A DNA stretch of 64,000 nucleotides from Lachnospiraceae bacterium (GCA_024698145.1 JAILRO010000038.1:1-64000), one strand, 5' to 3'. Shown: positions 25,134 to 34,954, counted from the first letter of the stretch. The notes: generated by a model from the sequence alone, not told the origin. Numbers and translations are program-made.

Positions 25134-28100
25134 ATGATTTCGAAGTTTAGTGTGAAGCGTGCCTACACGATTATAGTCGGCATAATTCTGGTTTTAATTT
25201 TGGGAATAGTAGTTTATACAAGAATGACAGTCGATTTACTGCCATCGATAGAGCTTCCGTATGCGGTCGTAATGACAACATATCCGGGAGCAAGCCCGGA
25301 AAGTGTTGAAACCGGCGTAACAAGACCTATTGAACAGACGGTTGCAACGATAGACAATGTCAAGAATGTGCAGTCGATATCATCAGAAAATTATTCGATG
25401 GTAATACTAGAGTTTAATTCCGATGCCAATATGGATGCGGCAACTATAGACATGCGTGAAAAGCTCGACCAGATAAAAGGCTATTTTGACGATTCGGTAG
25501 GGAATCCCATCATACTTAAACTTAATCCGAATATGCTGCCGGTTGTTATAGCGGCTGTTGATAAACGCGATGCAGATATAGTAGAACTTTCTGAATATGT
25601 AAATGAAACCGTCACACCGTCAATTGAAGGTGTTGAAGGTGTTGCCAGTGTTACAGTAATGGGTTCGGTTGAAGAATCGGTTCAAGTTATAGTTCGTAAG
25701 GATAAAGTAAAAGAAGTTAATAAAGCAGTTATTGCTGCACTTGATGATAAGTTTGAGGATGCCGAGGAGGCATTAAAAGATGGAAAGAATAAAATATCAA
25801 GCGGTAAGAGTCAGTTAGAGAGTGGACAGAAGACTGCAAGTAAAGAGTTTGCAAAAGCAGAGAGTAAGATTAACAGTGCAAGGTATGAATTATTAAGTAA
25901 CGAAAAAGATGTTAAGGCTGCAAAGGCTGAACTTGACAAACAGGAAAAAGAGTTGAATACTCAAAAAACTCAATTGGAGTCGGCAATTAGTTCGTTAAAC
26001 CAGCTACTTACAAGTTATCAGACATTGTCAAGCCAAAAGGAACAGCTTGAAATGGCAGTTGCTGCTAATCCGGATGATGTTGCTATGCAGGCACAGTTAG
26101 AGACGGTTAAAGCGGCTCTTGCAACAATGGAAGCAAAGATTGCAGAGCAAAAGGATGTAGAAGGCAAGGCGCTTACATTTGCAAGCCTTCCGGCATATAT
26201 TGCAACTCTTCAGGCTAATCTTACACAGTTAAAAACAGGTTTAGCCGAAATAACAAAAGGCAAAAAGAAGATTTCCGATGCGGAGACAAAGATTAATTCG
26301 GGGAAGAAACAACTTGATAAAGGTTATACAACATTAAAAGAAAAAGAAAACGAAACAAGTATCAATATGGCATCTGCAAAAGCCGAGATTTCGCAGGGTG
26401 AAAGCGAGCTTGAAGCTAAAGAAAGCGAACTTAATGATGCGAAGGATGCAGCTTATGAGGGTGCGGATTTAAACACAATAATTACCGATGAACTAATCAA
26501 AGGAATCCTTACTGCGCAGAACTTTGATTATCCTGCGGGATACGTTACAGAGGATGACGTTGATTATCTTGTTCGTGTCGGTGAGAAGTTTGATGATGTG
26601 GAAAGCTTATCGGATTTTGTATTGCTTGATATGAATATGGATGGGGTAGATCCAATCAAGCTTTCTGATGTCGCAGATGTTTTTGTGGATAATAATAGCG
26701 ATAAGTTATATACAAAGGTAAATGAAAATCCGGGAGTTATTTTGTCTATAGCAAAGCAGAATGAGTATTCAACCAAGGCGGTTGCGGATAGCGTGAAAAA
26801 AGAGTTTGATGAAATAACAAAGGAAGATTCTTCGGTATCATTTACAACGATGATGGATCAGGGAATATACATCGACTTGGTGAGCAGTTCGGTTATAAAG
26901 AATCTTTTGCTGGGTGCTTTTTTGGCGATAATAATTCTTCTGTTCTTCTTAAAAGATATTAGGCCTACGGGAATAATTGCCGTATCGATTCCGGTTTCGG
27001 TTGTATTTGCCGTTGTGCTTATGTATTTTTCGAATGTAACATTGAATGTAGTATCGCTTTCAGGACTTGCACTTGGTGTTGGTATGCTTGTAGATAACTC
27101 GATTGTCGTAATTGAGAATATATACAGATTGAGAAGCGAAGGTTATGCGGTTAAAGATGCGGCGATAAAGGGTGCAAACCAGATGGTTGGAGCAATAACT
27201 GCATCGACACTTACAACTGTGTGCGTGTTCCTTCCTATAGTATTTACGAGTGGTATAACAAGACAGTTGTTTACCGATATGGGACTTACCATTGCATATT
27301 CTCTCTTTGCAAGTCTTGTTGTTGCTATAACATTTGTTCCGATGGTTGCTTCTAGAACTTTTGAGTTTGTTAACGAGAAGGAGAATAAACTTGTTAATCG
27401 AATCAGCAACTGGTATGCATCAATTCTTCCGAAGATTTTGAAGCATAAGTTTGTAGTTTTATTGTTTGCGCTTGCGTTATTTGCTGGTATGACATTGATT
27501 GAGCTTACGAGAGGTTTTTCGTTCTTCCCGAGTATGGACTCACCACAGATGGAAATGTCAATTACAATGCCTAAGGAAGCAAAGACATTGGAAGAGACTG
27601 CGGCAATGTCGGATAAGGTTATAGATACGGTGCTTTCTATTGATGATATTAAGACTGTAGGTGCAATGCTTGGCGGAAACGGTATGTCAATGGTGGGACT
27701 AGGTGAAAATGATGACGTGTCAACTGTAACTTACTATATTGAATGTAAGGAAGATAAGAAACATACCAATGAAGAAATTGCCGAAATGATTGAGGAAAAG
27801 ACCAAAGACTTTGATTGTGAGGTTTCTGTATCTGCTTCAACAATTGATATGAGTGCGTTGATGTCTGCCGGAGTGGTAATTCAGGTTAAAGGAAAAGAGA
27901 TTGATAAGCTTGAAGAGATTGCAAAACAGGTAGGCGAAAAGATAAGTGAGATTGACGGTCTTGTAGATGTGGATGATGGTCTTGCTGAAACAACACCTGA
28001 GTATCGAATGGTTGTTGACAAGACAAAAGCTGCTTCTTACGGTCTTACTGTTGCACAGGTTTATCAGGAAGTTCAGGGCAAACTTGCTGAAAGAACAAGT

Positions 28101-28949
28101 GCTACAACTCTTTCAACCGATGAGAAAGATTATCCTGTCTATGTCAAATTAGAAGACAATGATGAGTATACAATTAAAGATGTTGAGAACATAGAACTTT
28201 CAGGTAAACAGGGAGAAGAGGAGAAGAAGGTTAAGGTAAGCTCTCTTGCTGATGTCAAGGATGCTGATTCTTTATCTTCTATTAACAGACTTAATCAGGT
28301 AAGATACATTACCGTTACCGGTCAGATTGCTGACGGATACACAACAACGGCAGTATCTAATGAAGTAACAAAGGTTGTTAACAATATGTCACTTCCTTCA
28401 GGTTATTCGATTTCATATGACGGAGAAAATGAAACCGTTATGGAAGCACTTGAGCAGGTAATGCTTATGATGCTTCTTGCCATTGCGTTTATGTATCTTA
28501 TAATGGTGGCTCAGTTCCAGTCATTTAAAAGTCCGTTTATAATTCTGTTCACACTTCCTTTGGCATTTACCGGAGGTTTTGCAGCTTTGTTTATTGCAGG
28601 AAAAGATGTGAGCATTATAGCGATGGTTGGTATGGTAATGCTGGCAGGTATTATCGTTAATAACGGTATCGTGTTTGTTGACAGCGTTAATCAGCTTCGC
28701 AAAGAGGGTATGCTTATAGACGAGGCGATTGTAACAACCGGAAGACATCGTCTTAGACCGATTGTTATGACGGCACTTACAACAATACTTGGTCTTTCTA
28801 CGCTGGCAGCGGGAATCGGAATGGGTGCTGATATGGCACAGCCTATGGCATTGGTTGTTATCGGTGGTCTTATATATGGAACAATTCTTACACTTGTTGT
28901 TGTTCCGTGTATATATGAGATATTCAACAAAGACAAGATTAATAATTAG
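25134..28949 (+). CDS. RND-family exporter with extracellular coiled-coil insertion
   Basis: This 1271-residue protein is an AcrB/SwrC-type proton-driven exporter. It starts with the family pattern (VKRAYTIIVG, VDLLPSIELPYAVVMTTYPGA) and has the two sets of membrane helices and porter domains, including LALGVGMLVDNSIVVIENIYR (about 642-662) and MLAGIIVNNGIVFVDSVN near 1165-1185. Gram-positive relatives have about 1050 residues; the surplus is a Lys/Glu/Ala-rich coiled-coil stretch (about residues 205-440; DNA 25745-26450) in the first extracellular loop, with repeats of the LxxGxxxL type. No membrane-fusion or outer-membrane partner is encoded nearby. I infer that the insertion replaces an adaptor, spans the wall or mediates assembly. 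Substrate unknown. Confidence 0.9.
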   Translation: MISKFSVKRAYTIIVGIILVLILGIVVYTRMTVDLLPSIELPYAVVMTTYPGASPESVETGVTRPIEQTVATIDNVKNVQSISSENYSMVILEFNSDANMDAATIDMREKLDQIKGYFDDSVGNPIILKLNPNMLPVVIAAVDKRDADIVELSEYVNETVTPSIEGVEGVASVTVMGSVEESVQVIVRKDKVKEVNKAVIAALDDKFEDAEEALKDGKNKISSGKSQLESGQKTASKEFAKAESKINSARYELLSNEKDVKAAKAELDKQEKELNTQKTQLESAISSLNQLLTSYQTLSSQKEQLEMAVAANPDDVAMQAQLETVKAALATMEAKIAEQKDVEGKALTFASLPAYIATLQANLTQLKTGLAEITKGKKKISDAETKINSGKKQLDKGYTTLKEKENETSINMASAKAEISQGESELEAKESELNDAKDAAYEGADLNTIITDELIKGILTAQNFDYPAGYVTEDDVDYLVRVGEKFDDVESLSDFVLLDMNMDGVDPIKLSDVADVFVDNNSDKLYTKVNENPGVILSIAKQNEYSTKAVADSVKKEFDEITKEDSSVSFTTMMDQGIYIDLVSSSVIKNLLLGAFLAIIILLFFLKDIRPTGIIAVSIPVSVVFAVVLMYFSNVTLNVVSLSGLALGVGMLVDNSIVVIENIYRLRSEGYAVKDAAIKGANQMVGAITASTLTTVCVFLPIVFTSGITRQLFTDMGLTIAYSLFASLVVAITFVPMVASRTFEFVNEKENKLVNRISNWYASILPKILKHKFVVLLFALALFAGMTLIELTRGFSFFPSMDSPQMEMSITMPKEAKTLEETAAMSDKVIDTVLSIDDIKTVGAMLGGNGMSMVGLGENDDVSTVTYYIECKEDKKHTNEEIAEMIEEKTKDFDCEVSVSASTIDMSALMSAGVVIQVKGKEIDKLEEIAKQVGEKISEIDGLVDVDDGLAETTPEYRMVVDKTKAASYGLTVAQVYQEVQGKLAERTSATTLSTDEKDYPVYVKLEDNDEYTIKDVENIELSGKQGEEEKKVKVSSLADVKDADSLSSINRLNQVRYITVTGQIADGYTTTAVSNEVTKVVNNMSLPSGYSISYDGENETVMEALEQVMLMMLLAIAFMYLIMVAQFQSFKSPFIILFTLPLAFTGGFAALFIAGKDVSIIAMVGMVMLAGIIVNNGIVFVDSVNQLRKEGMLIDEAIVTTGRHRLRPIVMTALTTILGLSTLAAGIGMGADMAQPMALVVIGGLIYGTILTLVVVPCIYEIFNKDKINN

Positions 28950-29010
28950 TGGTTGTGTTTTGTAGCATCGTAATTTACAATGTATGTATCCTATTTTCGA
29001 GGAGGCATAT

Positions 29011-29625
29011 ATGAACGATAATAATTCGGATAAAGAATTAATTTGGGAAGAAGTGAGTGTAGAACACATTGTAAATGATGAGTGGATAGATTTTAGAAGA
29101 TCTGCTTACAGATTCCCGGATGGTAATGTTTTTGAACCGTATTACAGTTACAGCAGAAGAAATTACGTTGTTATAGTTGCAAGTGATACGGAAGGTAATT
29201 ATCTTTGCGTCAGACAATTTCGACAAGGTATCAAGAAAGTTACGGTAGAATTCCCGGCAGGTGGAATTGAAGTAAAGGACAGCACAGGGAATGCACATGA
29301 TAATAATTTGAGCAACAATTACAAAGTGGATGAGAAGGTGGCATTAGAAGCGGCTGTGCGAGAACTCAAAGAGGAAACCGGTTATGTGTCAGATGAGTGG
29401 AAACATCTTATAACTGTTCCGTCTAATCCTACAATTGCCGATAATTATGCATATATATTTGAGGCAAAGAATTGTCGCAAAGTAACAGAGCAGGAACTTG
29501 ATGACATGGAGTTTTTGAATGTTGAAAAATACAATCTTTGTGATATTGATACATTGATAAATGACGGAGTGTTCCTGCAACCAATGCATATAATGGCATT
29601 ATTGATGTCGAAGAGGAAAGTATGA
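29011..29625 (+). CDS. Nudix hydrolase, ADP-ribose pyrophosphatase-like
   Basis: The 204-residue protein has a Nudix domain related to ADP-ribose pyrophosphatases (VSVEHIVNDEWIDFRR, FRQGIKKVTVEFPAGGIE). The catalytic Nudix box is present but stretched: GGIEVKD is followed by an Asn/Asp-rich insert before ALEAAVRELKEETGYV, so the glycine and the REx2EE glutamates lie much further apart than in the classical 23-residue box. The REx2EE metal site itself is intact. ATG 29011 has GAGGAGG upstream; the in-frame start at 28984 has none. The stop overlaps the next gene's ATG in ATGA, so the pair is co-translated. Confidence 0.88.
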   Translation: MNDNNSDKELIWEEVSVEHIVNDEWIDFRRSAYRFPDGNVFEPYYSYSRRNYVVIVASDTEGNYLCVRQFRQGIKKVTVEFPAGGIEVKDSTGNAHDNNLSNNYKVDEKVALEAAVRELKEETGYVSDEWKHLITVPSNPTIADNYAYIFEAKNCRKVTEQELDDMEFLNVEKYNLCDIDTLINDGVFLQPMHIMALLMSKRKV

Positions 29626-30308
29626 AGCTTCAAAAATTATACAGTTATGTGAGACAGGCAATAGATGATTATAATATGATAGAGGACGGCGACAAAATAG
29701 CAGTAGGAATGTCCGGAGGCAAGGATTCATACACACTGCTTTATGCGTTGAGCGGATTGAGAGAGTTTTATCCGAAGAAGTTTGATATAGTATCGATTAC
29801 AGTGGATTTGGGATACGAAGGATTTGACACCAAACCCATCAAAAATGTATGTGATAAGCTTAATGTTGAATACATTGTTAAGAAAACACAGATTGCACAA
29901 ATGCTTAAAGATAACGGCTGTTCGCTTTGTGCTCGACTAAGGAAAGGTGCATTCGGTGAGACGGCAGCGGAACTTAACTGTAACAAAATGGCTTATGCAC
30001 ACAATATGGATGACCTTGTGGAAACAATGATGTTGTCACTTATTTATGAGGGACGCTTTTCATGTTTTGAACCGGTGACAAGATATGATGATACCTGCCT
30101 TACATTAATAAGGCCGCTTATATATGTCCCGGCCGGAAGGGTAAGGGGCTTTGCCGCGGCCAATGATATTCCGATTGTAAAAAATCCCTGTCCATATGAC
30201 AACAATACAGAGAGAATGTACGTAAGAGAGCTGTTGTATAACATAGAAAAACATGCGCCGGGAACCAAGGCGAGAATGATGACAGCTGTAAGAAAAGGTT
30301 TGTATTAG
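29622..30308 (+). CDS. TtcA-like tRNA thiolation enzyme (PP-loop ATPase)
   Basis: The 228-residue protein belongs to the TtcA family of ATP pyrophosphatases, which add sulfur to tRNA (2-thiocytidine 32 in characterised TtcA) using an iron-sulfur cluster. The PP-loop SGGKDS is at 31-36; cluster cysteines are C100 and C103 (CSLC) and C190 (NPCP). MAYAHNMDDLVETM is the conserved middle motif. It is shorter than E. coli TtcA (about 310) but typical for Firmicutes homologues, whose exact tRNA target is not established. It overlaps the Nudix gene by 4 bp. Confidence 0.85.
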   Translation: MKLQKLYSYVRQAIDDYNMIEDGDKIAVGMSGGKDSYTLLYALSGLREFYPKKFDIVSITVDLGYEGFDTKPIKNVCDKLNVEYIVKKTQIAQMLKDNGCSLCARLRKGAFGETAAELNCNKMAYAHNMDDLVETMMLSLIYEGRFSCFEPVTRYDDTCLTLIRPLIYVPAGRVRGFAAANDIPIVKNPCPYDNNTERMYVRELLYNIEKHAPGTKARMMTAVRKGLY

Positions 30309-30331
30309 TTAGCATATGCTACAAAATTGAC

Positions 30332-30360
30332 TTGCTAAAAAATATGATATGCGATAAAAT
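30332..30360 (+). promoter_or_regulatory. Promoter of the dehydratase-activase operon
   Basis: TTGCTA (30332-30337) and TAAAAT (30355-30360) with 17 bp between. The -10 overlaps the left arm of the terminator hairpin of the preceding gene, so the two functions share sequence. Confidence 0.5.
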
Positions 30361-30397
30361 GTGACTGTTTGAATTGTGTCGCATTTTATCTTTTTTT
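30353..30397 (+). terminator. Intrinsic terminator after the TtcA-like gene
   Basis: GATAAAATGTGAC (30353-30365) pairs with GTCGCATTTTATC (30378-30390), followed by seven T residues. Confidence 0.88.
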
Positions 30398-30426
30398 GCG
30401 AAATATAATTATGAAGAGGTATTGCA

Positions 30427-33354
30427 ATGAGAATAGGTTTAGATGTGGGTTCCACAACATTAAAGTGTGTTGTATTAGACGATAACGATCAAATCGTCTA
30501 TAAGGATTATCAGCGTCATTTTTCTCAAATTACAGATAAGACAGTACATATGCTTTCTGATATAAAGGAGAAGTTTCCTAATGAGAAAGAAGTATGTTTG
30601 ACAATATCAGGTTCGGCAGGAATGGGTATTGCCGATACATTGGGGATTCCCTTTGAACAGGAAGTTTACGCTACAAGAGTTGCGGTTAATAAGCTTATTC
30701 CGGGAACGGATGTTGTTATAGAACTTGGTGGAGAAGATGCCAAGATATTGTTCCTTACAGATGGGCTTGAAGTAAGAATGAATGGTTCTTGTGCCGGTGG
30801 TACGGGAGCATTTATCGATCAGATGGCTACGCTTCTTAATATGGAAGCAGGACAGATGAATGAGGCAGCGGCCAATTATGAGAAGATATATACTATTGCC
30901 AGCCGATGCGGAGTTTTTGCCAAGTCAGATGTTCAGCCACTTCTTAATCAGGGCGCACAGAAGAACGATATCTCTGCAAGTATCTTCTATGCGGTAGTTA
31001 ACCAGACCATTGCAGGTCTTGCACAGGGACGAGAGATTGAGGGTAAAGTTGTCTATCTTGGTGGACCTCTTACTTTCTTGTCAGAACTTAGAAAGGCATT
31101 TGATAAGACTTTGAAACTTGAGGGAATTGCACCGGATAATTCGCTTTATTTTGTTGCAATGGGTGCGGCTCTCAAAAAAGATAATAAGTCTTTTGTTATT
31201 GATGAACTTATTAAGAAAATAGACGGTTACACAGCAACCGGTGGTTATGCAAGTTGTAAGCCGTTGTTTACTTCAGAGAAAGAATATGATGAGTTTGTGG
31301 AAAGACACAAGAAAAACTCAGACCATATCAAGAATGTTGATACGTTATCAGGACATGCATTTTTGGGAATAGATGCGGGTTCTACAACGGTTAAGGCTGT
31401 TGTAATTGATGAGAATGCCAACATTCTCTGTTCGCGTTACCTTCCAAATGGTGGTAACCCGGTTCCTATTATCAAAGAGTTTTTGCAGGATTTGTATAAG
31501 CAGTATCCTGATATTCATATTGATGCTTCCACTGTAACAGGTTACGGTGAGGAAATGATCATGAACGCCTTTGGTGTTGACTTTGGTATAGTTGAGACAG
31601 TTGCTCACTTTACGGCAGCAAAGAAGTTTCAGCCGGATGTTGATTTTATTATTGATATCGGCGGACAGGATATTAAGTGTTTCCAGATTAGAAACAATGC
31701 GATTGATAATATATTCCTTAACGAAGCGTGTTCTTCGGGTTGTGGTTCGTTCTTGCAGACATTTGCAGGTGCCCTTGGATATGGAATTGAGGAGTTTGCA
31801 AAGCTTGGTCTTTTTGCAGATAAGCCGGTTGATTTGGGCTCAAGATGTACGGTGTTTATGAACTCATCGGTTAAACAGGCTCAAAAAGACGGTGCAACAA
31901 TTGAGAATATTTCGGCAGGACTTTCAATTTCGGTTGTCAAGAATGCTCTTTATAAAGTTATTCGTGCAGCGTCGGCAAAACAGCTTGGTGAGCACATAGT
32001 TGTTCAGGGAGGAACTTTCTTGAATAACGCCGTTCTTCGTGCGTTTGAGCAGGAGATAGGACATGATGTTGTTCGTCCGGAAATGGCAGGAATAATGGGA
32101 GCTTTTGGTTGTGCGCTGTATGCTATGGAGAACAGCACCGGCAAAAGTAATGTTCTTGATGCTGACGGTTTGGCAGCATTTACACACGAAATCAAAATGA
32201 CAACCTGTAACGGTTGTAGCAATCATTGTAAGCTTACAATTAATATTTTTGATAACGGAAGAAGATTCATAAGTGGTAACAGATGTGACAAGCCGACAGC
32301 TAAGAAGGCTGAAGGACCGCAGTATGATTTGTATGCATATAAGCTTAACCTTTTGGAGGAATACAGGAAATCATCAATTCCTAAGTCTAAAGCAAGAGGA
32401 ACTATCGGAATACCGATGGGACTTAATATGTATGAGTTGTTACCGTTCTGGTATGCACTCTTTACAAGACTTGGATTTAACATTGTGACATCGCCTAATT
32501 CATCAAGAAGTCTTTATTTGAGCGGTCAGCATACGATTCCGTCTGATACGGTATGCTTCCCTGCAAAGCTTATGCATGGTCATATCGAGGCATTACTTAA
32601 GGAAGATGTAGATGCGATATTCTATCCATGTTTGTCATATAATTTTGATGAGGGACTTGGTGACAACCACTATAACTGTCCGGTAGTTGCATATTATCCG
32701 GAGGTTTTGGAGGGCAATGTCAAGGCTCTTCGTGATGTTAAGTTTATATACGAATATTTGGGAATACATAGAAGAAAAGACTTCACCAAGAAGTTCCATG
32801 CTCTTATGGAGCAGCATTTTGGTAAGATGAAGTTCTCGGATGTTGCAATGGCTTGTAACTATGCGTATGAAGAGTATGATAAGCATATGAGACTTGTTCG
32901 TATGGAAGGAAGAAAGTTTTTGCGTATAGCTAACCGTGAAAACAGACCGGTTATTGTTCTCGCCGGAAGACCATACCACTTGGATCCGGAAATTAATCAT
33001 GGAATTAACAAGCTTATTTGTGATTTGGGTGCGGTTGTTATTACAGAGGATTCTGTATCGGATATGGCCGAGCCTGTAAGAACCAAGGTTCTTAACCAGT
33101 GGATGTATCATTCAAGAATGTATGCTGCAGCGGAGTATGTTGCGGATTCGGATAATGTTAATTTGAATCTTGTTCAACTTGTTTCTTTCGGTTGCGGCGT
33201 TGATGCGATTACAACAGATGAGGTCAGACGAATCCTTGAGGAAAAGGGACGCATTTACACGCAGATTAAGATTGATGAGATTACCAATCTTGGTGCGGTT
33301 AAGATAAGACTTAGAAGTTTGTTTGCGGCTACGAAACAGAAGTCAGGAAAGTAG
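30427..33354 (+). CDS. Acyl-CoA dehydratase activase-related protein, two ATPase domains plus DUF2229
   Basis: The 975-residue protein joins two BadF/HgdC-type ATPase domains: about 1-260 (IGLDVGSTTLKCVV, NGSCAGGTGAFIDQ) and about 310-590 (LGIDAGSTTVKAVVID, DIGGQDIKCF, NEACSSGCGSFLQ). These are followed by a DUF2229-type region (about 595-960) beginning with a Cys-rich TTCNGCSNHCKL. In characterised relatives, the ATPase carries a [4Fe-4S] cluster held by cysteines in the CxGGTG-type motif and donates one electron to a 2-hydroxyacyl-CoA dehydratase. The next gene encodes a HgdB-like protein 22 bp away. In many Clostridia the two are one protein of about 1400 residues; here they are separate. 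The substrate of these large fusions is not known. Confidence 0.88.
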   Translation: MRIGLDVGSTTLKCVVLDDNDQIVYKDYQRHFSQITDKTVHMLSDIKEKFPNEKEVCLTISGSAGMGIADTLGIPFEQEVYATRVAVNKLIPGTDVVIELGGEDAKILFLTDGLEVRMNGSCAGGTGAFIDQMATLLNMEAGQMNEAAANYEKIYTIASRCGVFAKSDVQPLLNQGAQKNDISASIFYAVVNQTIAGLAQGREIEGKVVYLGGPLTFLSELRKAFDKTLKLEGIAPDNSLYFVAMGAALKKDNKSFVIDELIKKIDGYTATGGYASCKPLFTSEKEYDEFVERHKKNSDHIKNVDTLSGHAFLGIDAGSTTVKAVVIDENANILCSRYLPNGGNPVPIIKEFLQDLYKQYPDIHIDASTVTGYGEEMIMNAFGVDFGIVETVAHFTAAKKFQPDVDFIIDIGGQDIKCFQIRNNAIDNIFLNEACSSGCGSFLQTFAGALGYGIEEFAKLGLFADKPVDLGSRCTVFMNSSVKQAQKDGATIENISAGLSISVVKNALYKVIRAASAKQLGEHIVVQGGTFLNNAVLRAFEQEIGHDVVRPEMAGIMGAFGCALYAMENSTGKSNVLDADGLAAFTHEIKMTTCNGCSNHCKLTINIFDNGRRFISGNRCDKPTAKKAEGPQYDLYAYKLNLLEEYRKSSIPKSKARGTIGIPMGLNMYELLPFWYALFTRLGFNIVTSPNSSRSLYLSGQHTIPSDTVCFPAKLMHGHIEALLKEDVDAIFYPCLSYNFDEGLGDNHYNCPVVAYYPEVLEGNVKALRDVKFIYEYLGIHRRKDFTKKFHALMEQHFGKMKFSDVAMACNYAYEEYDKHMRLVRMEGRKFLRIANRENRPVIVLAGRPYHLDPEINHGINKLICDLGAVVITEDSVSDMAEPVRTKVLNQWMYHSRMYAAAEYVADSDNVNLNLVQLVSFGCGVDAITTDEVRRILEEKGRIYTQIKIDEITNLGAVKIRLRSLFAATKQKSGK

Positions 33355-33376
33355 CATAGAAGGAGGATAAATTGGC

Positions 33377-34666
33377 GTGAGTGAAGATATAAATGTTTCT
33401 TTGGACAATGCAATTAATACGTCCGCGGATGGAAGAGTTGAATTCACAAAGGAAATGAAAAAGGATTATACAATTCTTATTCCGGATATGTTGCCGGTTC
33501 ATTTCAAGTTGCTTAGAAACATATTCCTTCAAAACGGATATAAGGTTGCACTCTTAAAGAATACAGGCAGACGTGTTGTAGATACCGGACTTAAATATGT
33601 TCATAACGACACCTGTTATCCGGCTCTTCTTGTAATAGGACAGATGATTAGCGCACTTCAGAGCGGTAAGTATGATGTTAATAAAGTTGCACTTATGATA
33701 ACTCAGACCGGTGGTGGATGTCGTGCTTCAAATTATATTCATTTGTTAAGAAAAGCATTGGTCAAAGCAGGTCTTTCACAGGTTCCTGTAATTTCACTTA
33801 ACTTATCAGGCCTTGAAAGTAACAGCGGATTTAAGCTTACTTTGGAAATGTTATATCAGGCGCTTATCGGACTTACATATGGTGACCTTTTCATGTTGCT
33901 CAAGAATCAGGTGCGGTCATATGAAGTTAATAAAGGTGAGGCAGATGAACTTATCTCAAAATGGGTAAAAGAGTTATCGCATCAGTTCCGTCATCGTAAG
34001 GGTTATACCCCTAAGGGAATGGAGAAAAATATGCGTGCCATCGTTGAGGACTTTGCGAAGATTGAGCTTAACAAGGTACCTAAGACCAAGGTTGGAATTG
34101 TAGGAGAGATATACGTTAAATATTCATCAATGGCCAATAATGATCTCGAGAACTTCCTTGTAGAGCAGGATTGTGAGGTTATGGTTCCCGGTGTAATGGG
34201 ATTTATGATGTTTAAGATTGATAACCGTATAGAAGATATTAATCTCTATGGAGGTAATATCGCCAAGAAGAAAGTTGTTCAGGCTCTTATGAAATACTGT
34301 GAGATGTTAGAGGGAATGCTCTATGATAGTGTTTCAAAGTATAGTGATTTCATGCCACCTTCAAAGTATGCGCACATCAAAGAGCTTATCAAGGGTGTAG
34401 TAGGCCTTGGTAATAAGATGGGTGAGGGCTGGTTGCTTACGGCTGAAATGTTGGAACTTTCAGAGTCCGGCTATGAAAATGTTATTTGTGCGCAACCATT
34501 TGGTTGTCTGCCTAACCATATTGTAGGTAAGGGTATGATTCGTAAGGTTAAAGAGATATATCCTCAGGCTAATATTGTGCCGATTGATTATGATCCGGGT
34601 GCTACAAAGGTTAATCAGGAGAACCGTATCAAGCTTATGCTTGCGGTTGCAAGAGAAGAGAATTAG
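33377..34666 (+). CDS. 2-hydroxyacyl-CoA dehydratase (HgdB) domain protein
   Basis: The 429-residue protein looks like the C-terminal third of the large dehydratase/activase fusions. It has KDYTILIPDMLPVHFKLL near the N-terminus, Cys in NDTCYPALLVIGQ and a GGGCRASNY motif (about 116-124), likely iron-sulfur or active-site residues, and a C-terminal AQPFGCLPNHIVGKGM segment (about 375-390). It starts with GTG; AGGAGG at 33361-33366 supports this, and no ATG is available before the conserved region. It should work with the upstream activase. The separate gene is not a frameshift artefact in any obvious way, since it has its own ribosome binding site and a non-conserved N-terminus. Confidence 0.82.
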   Translation: MSEDINVSLDNAINTSADGRVEFTKEMKKDYTILIPDMLPVHFKLLRNIFLQNGYKVALLKNTGRRVVDTGLKYVHNDTCYPALLVIGQMISALQSGKYDVNKVALMITQTGGGCRASNYIHLLRKALVKAGLSQVPVISLNLSGLESNSGFKLTLEMLYQALIGLTYGDLFMLLKNQVRSYEVNKGEADELISKWVKELSHQFRHRKGYTPKGMEKNMRAIVEDFAKIELNKVPKTKVGIVGEIYVKYSSMANNDLENFLVEQDCEVMVPGVMGFMMFKIDNRIEDINLYGGNIAKKKVVQALMKYCEMLEGMLYDSVSKYSDFMPPSKYAHIKELIKGVVGLGNKMGEGWLLTAEMLELSESGYENVICAQPFGCLPNHIVGKGMIRKVKEIYPQANIVPIDYDPGATKVNQENRIKLMLAVAREEN

Positions 34667-34684
34667 AAGAAAAGGATTGTACGA

Positions 34685-34954
34685 ATGCGTATCTGGGGAA
34701 AACTTATGAAGGATAACCACCTGATAAAGGATATCGTGGTGGAGAATTATGACTATAACTTATCCAGAACCAAGAAGGTGTTTCAGGCACTTGATGAAAT
34801 GTGTTATGAGTTTGATTTGGCAAAGCCTATTTGGTTGGAAACCAACAAAGAGGATTTTATAAGACGATCAAGAACAAGATTTACAAAGGATAGCTTTGTA
34901 GAGGACATAGAGTTTGATTATCTTGACTTTCATGTTATTGAAGAGGACTATTAA
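34685..34954 (+). CDS. Small conserved protein of unknown function
   Basis: This 89-residue protein (MRIWGKLMKDNHLIKD at the start, IEFDYLDFHVIEEDY at the end) is charged and soluble, without a signal peptide or membrane segment. It follows the HgdB-like gene by 18 bp with AAAAGGA upstream, and its stop codon lies in the loop of the operon terminator, so it is clearly part of the operon. My impression is that similar short proteins are widespread in Lachnospiraceae. No function is known to me. A role with the dehydratase pair is only guilt by association. Confidence 0.8.
   Translation: MRIWGKLMKDNHLIKDIVVENYDYNLSRTKKVFQALDEMCYEFDLAKPIWLETNKEDFIRRSRTRFTKDSFVEDIEFDYLDFHVIEEDY

Noticed and set aside
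28521-29069. Minus-strand 182-codon frame, rich in Cys and His
   Set aside because: It lies antisense to the RND exporter and the Nudix gene and has low-complexity composition typical of a shadow frame. Both overlapping genes are well supported.
33340-33400. Frameshift splitting the dehydratase-activase gene
   Set aside because: A dedicated AGGAGG site, a GTG start and a 22-bp spacer look like a real gene boundary. A sequencing error cannot be excluded but is not needed.
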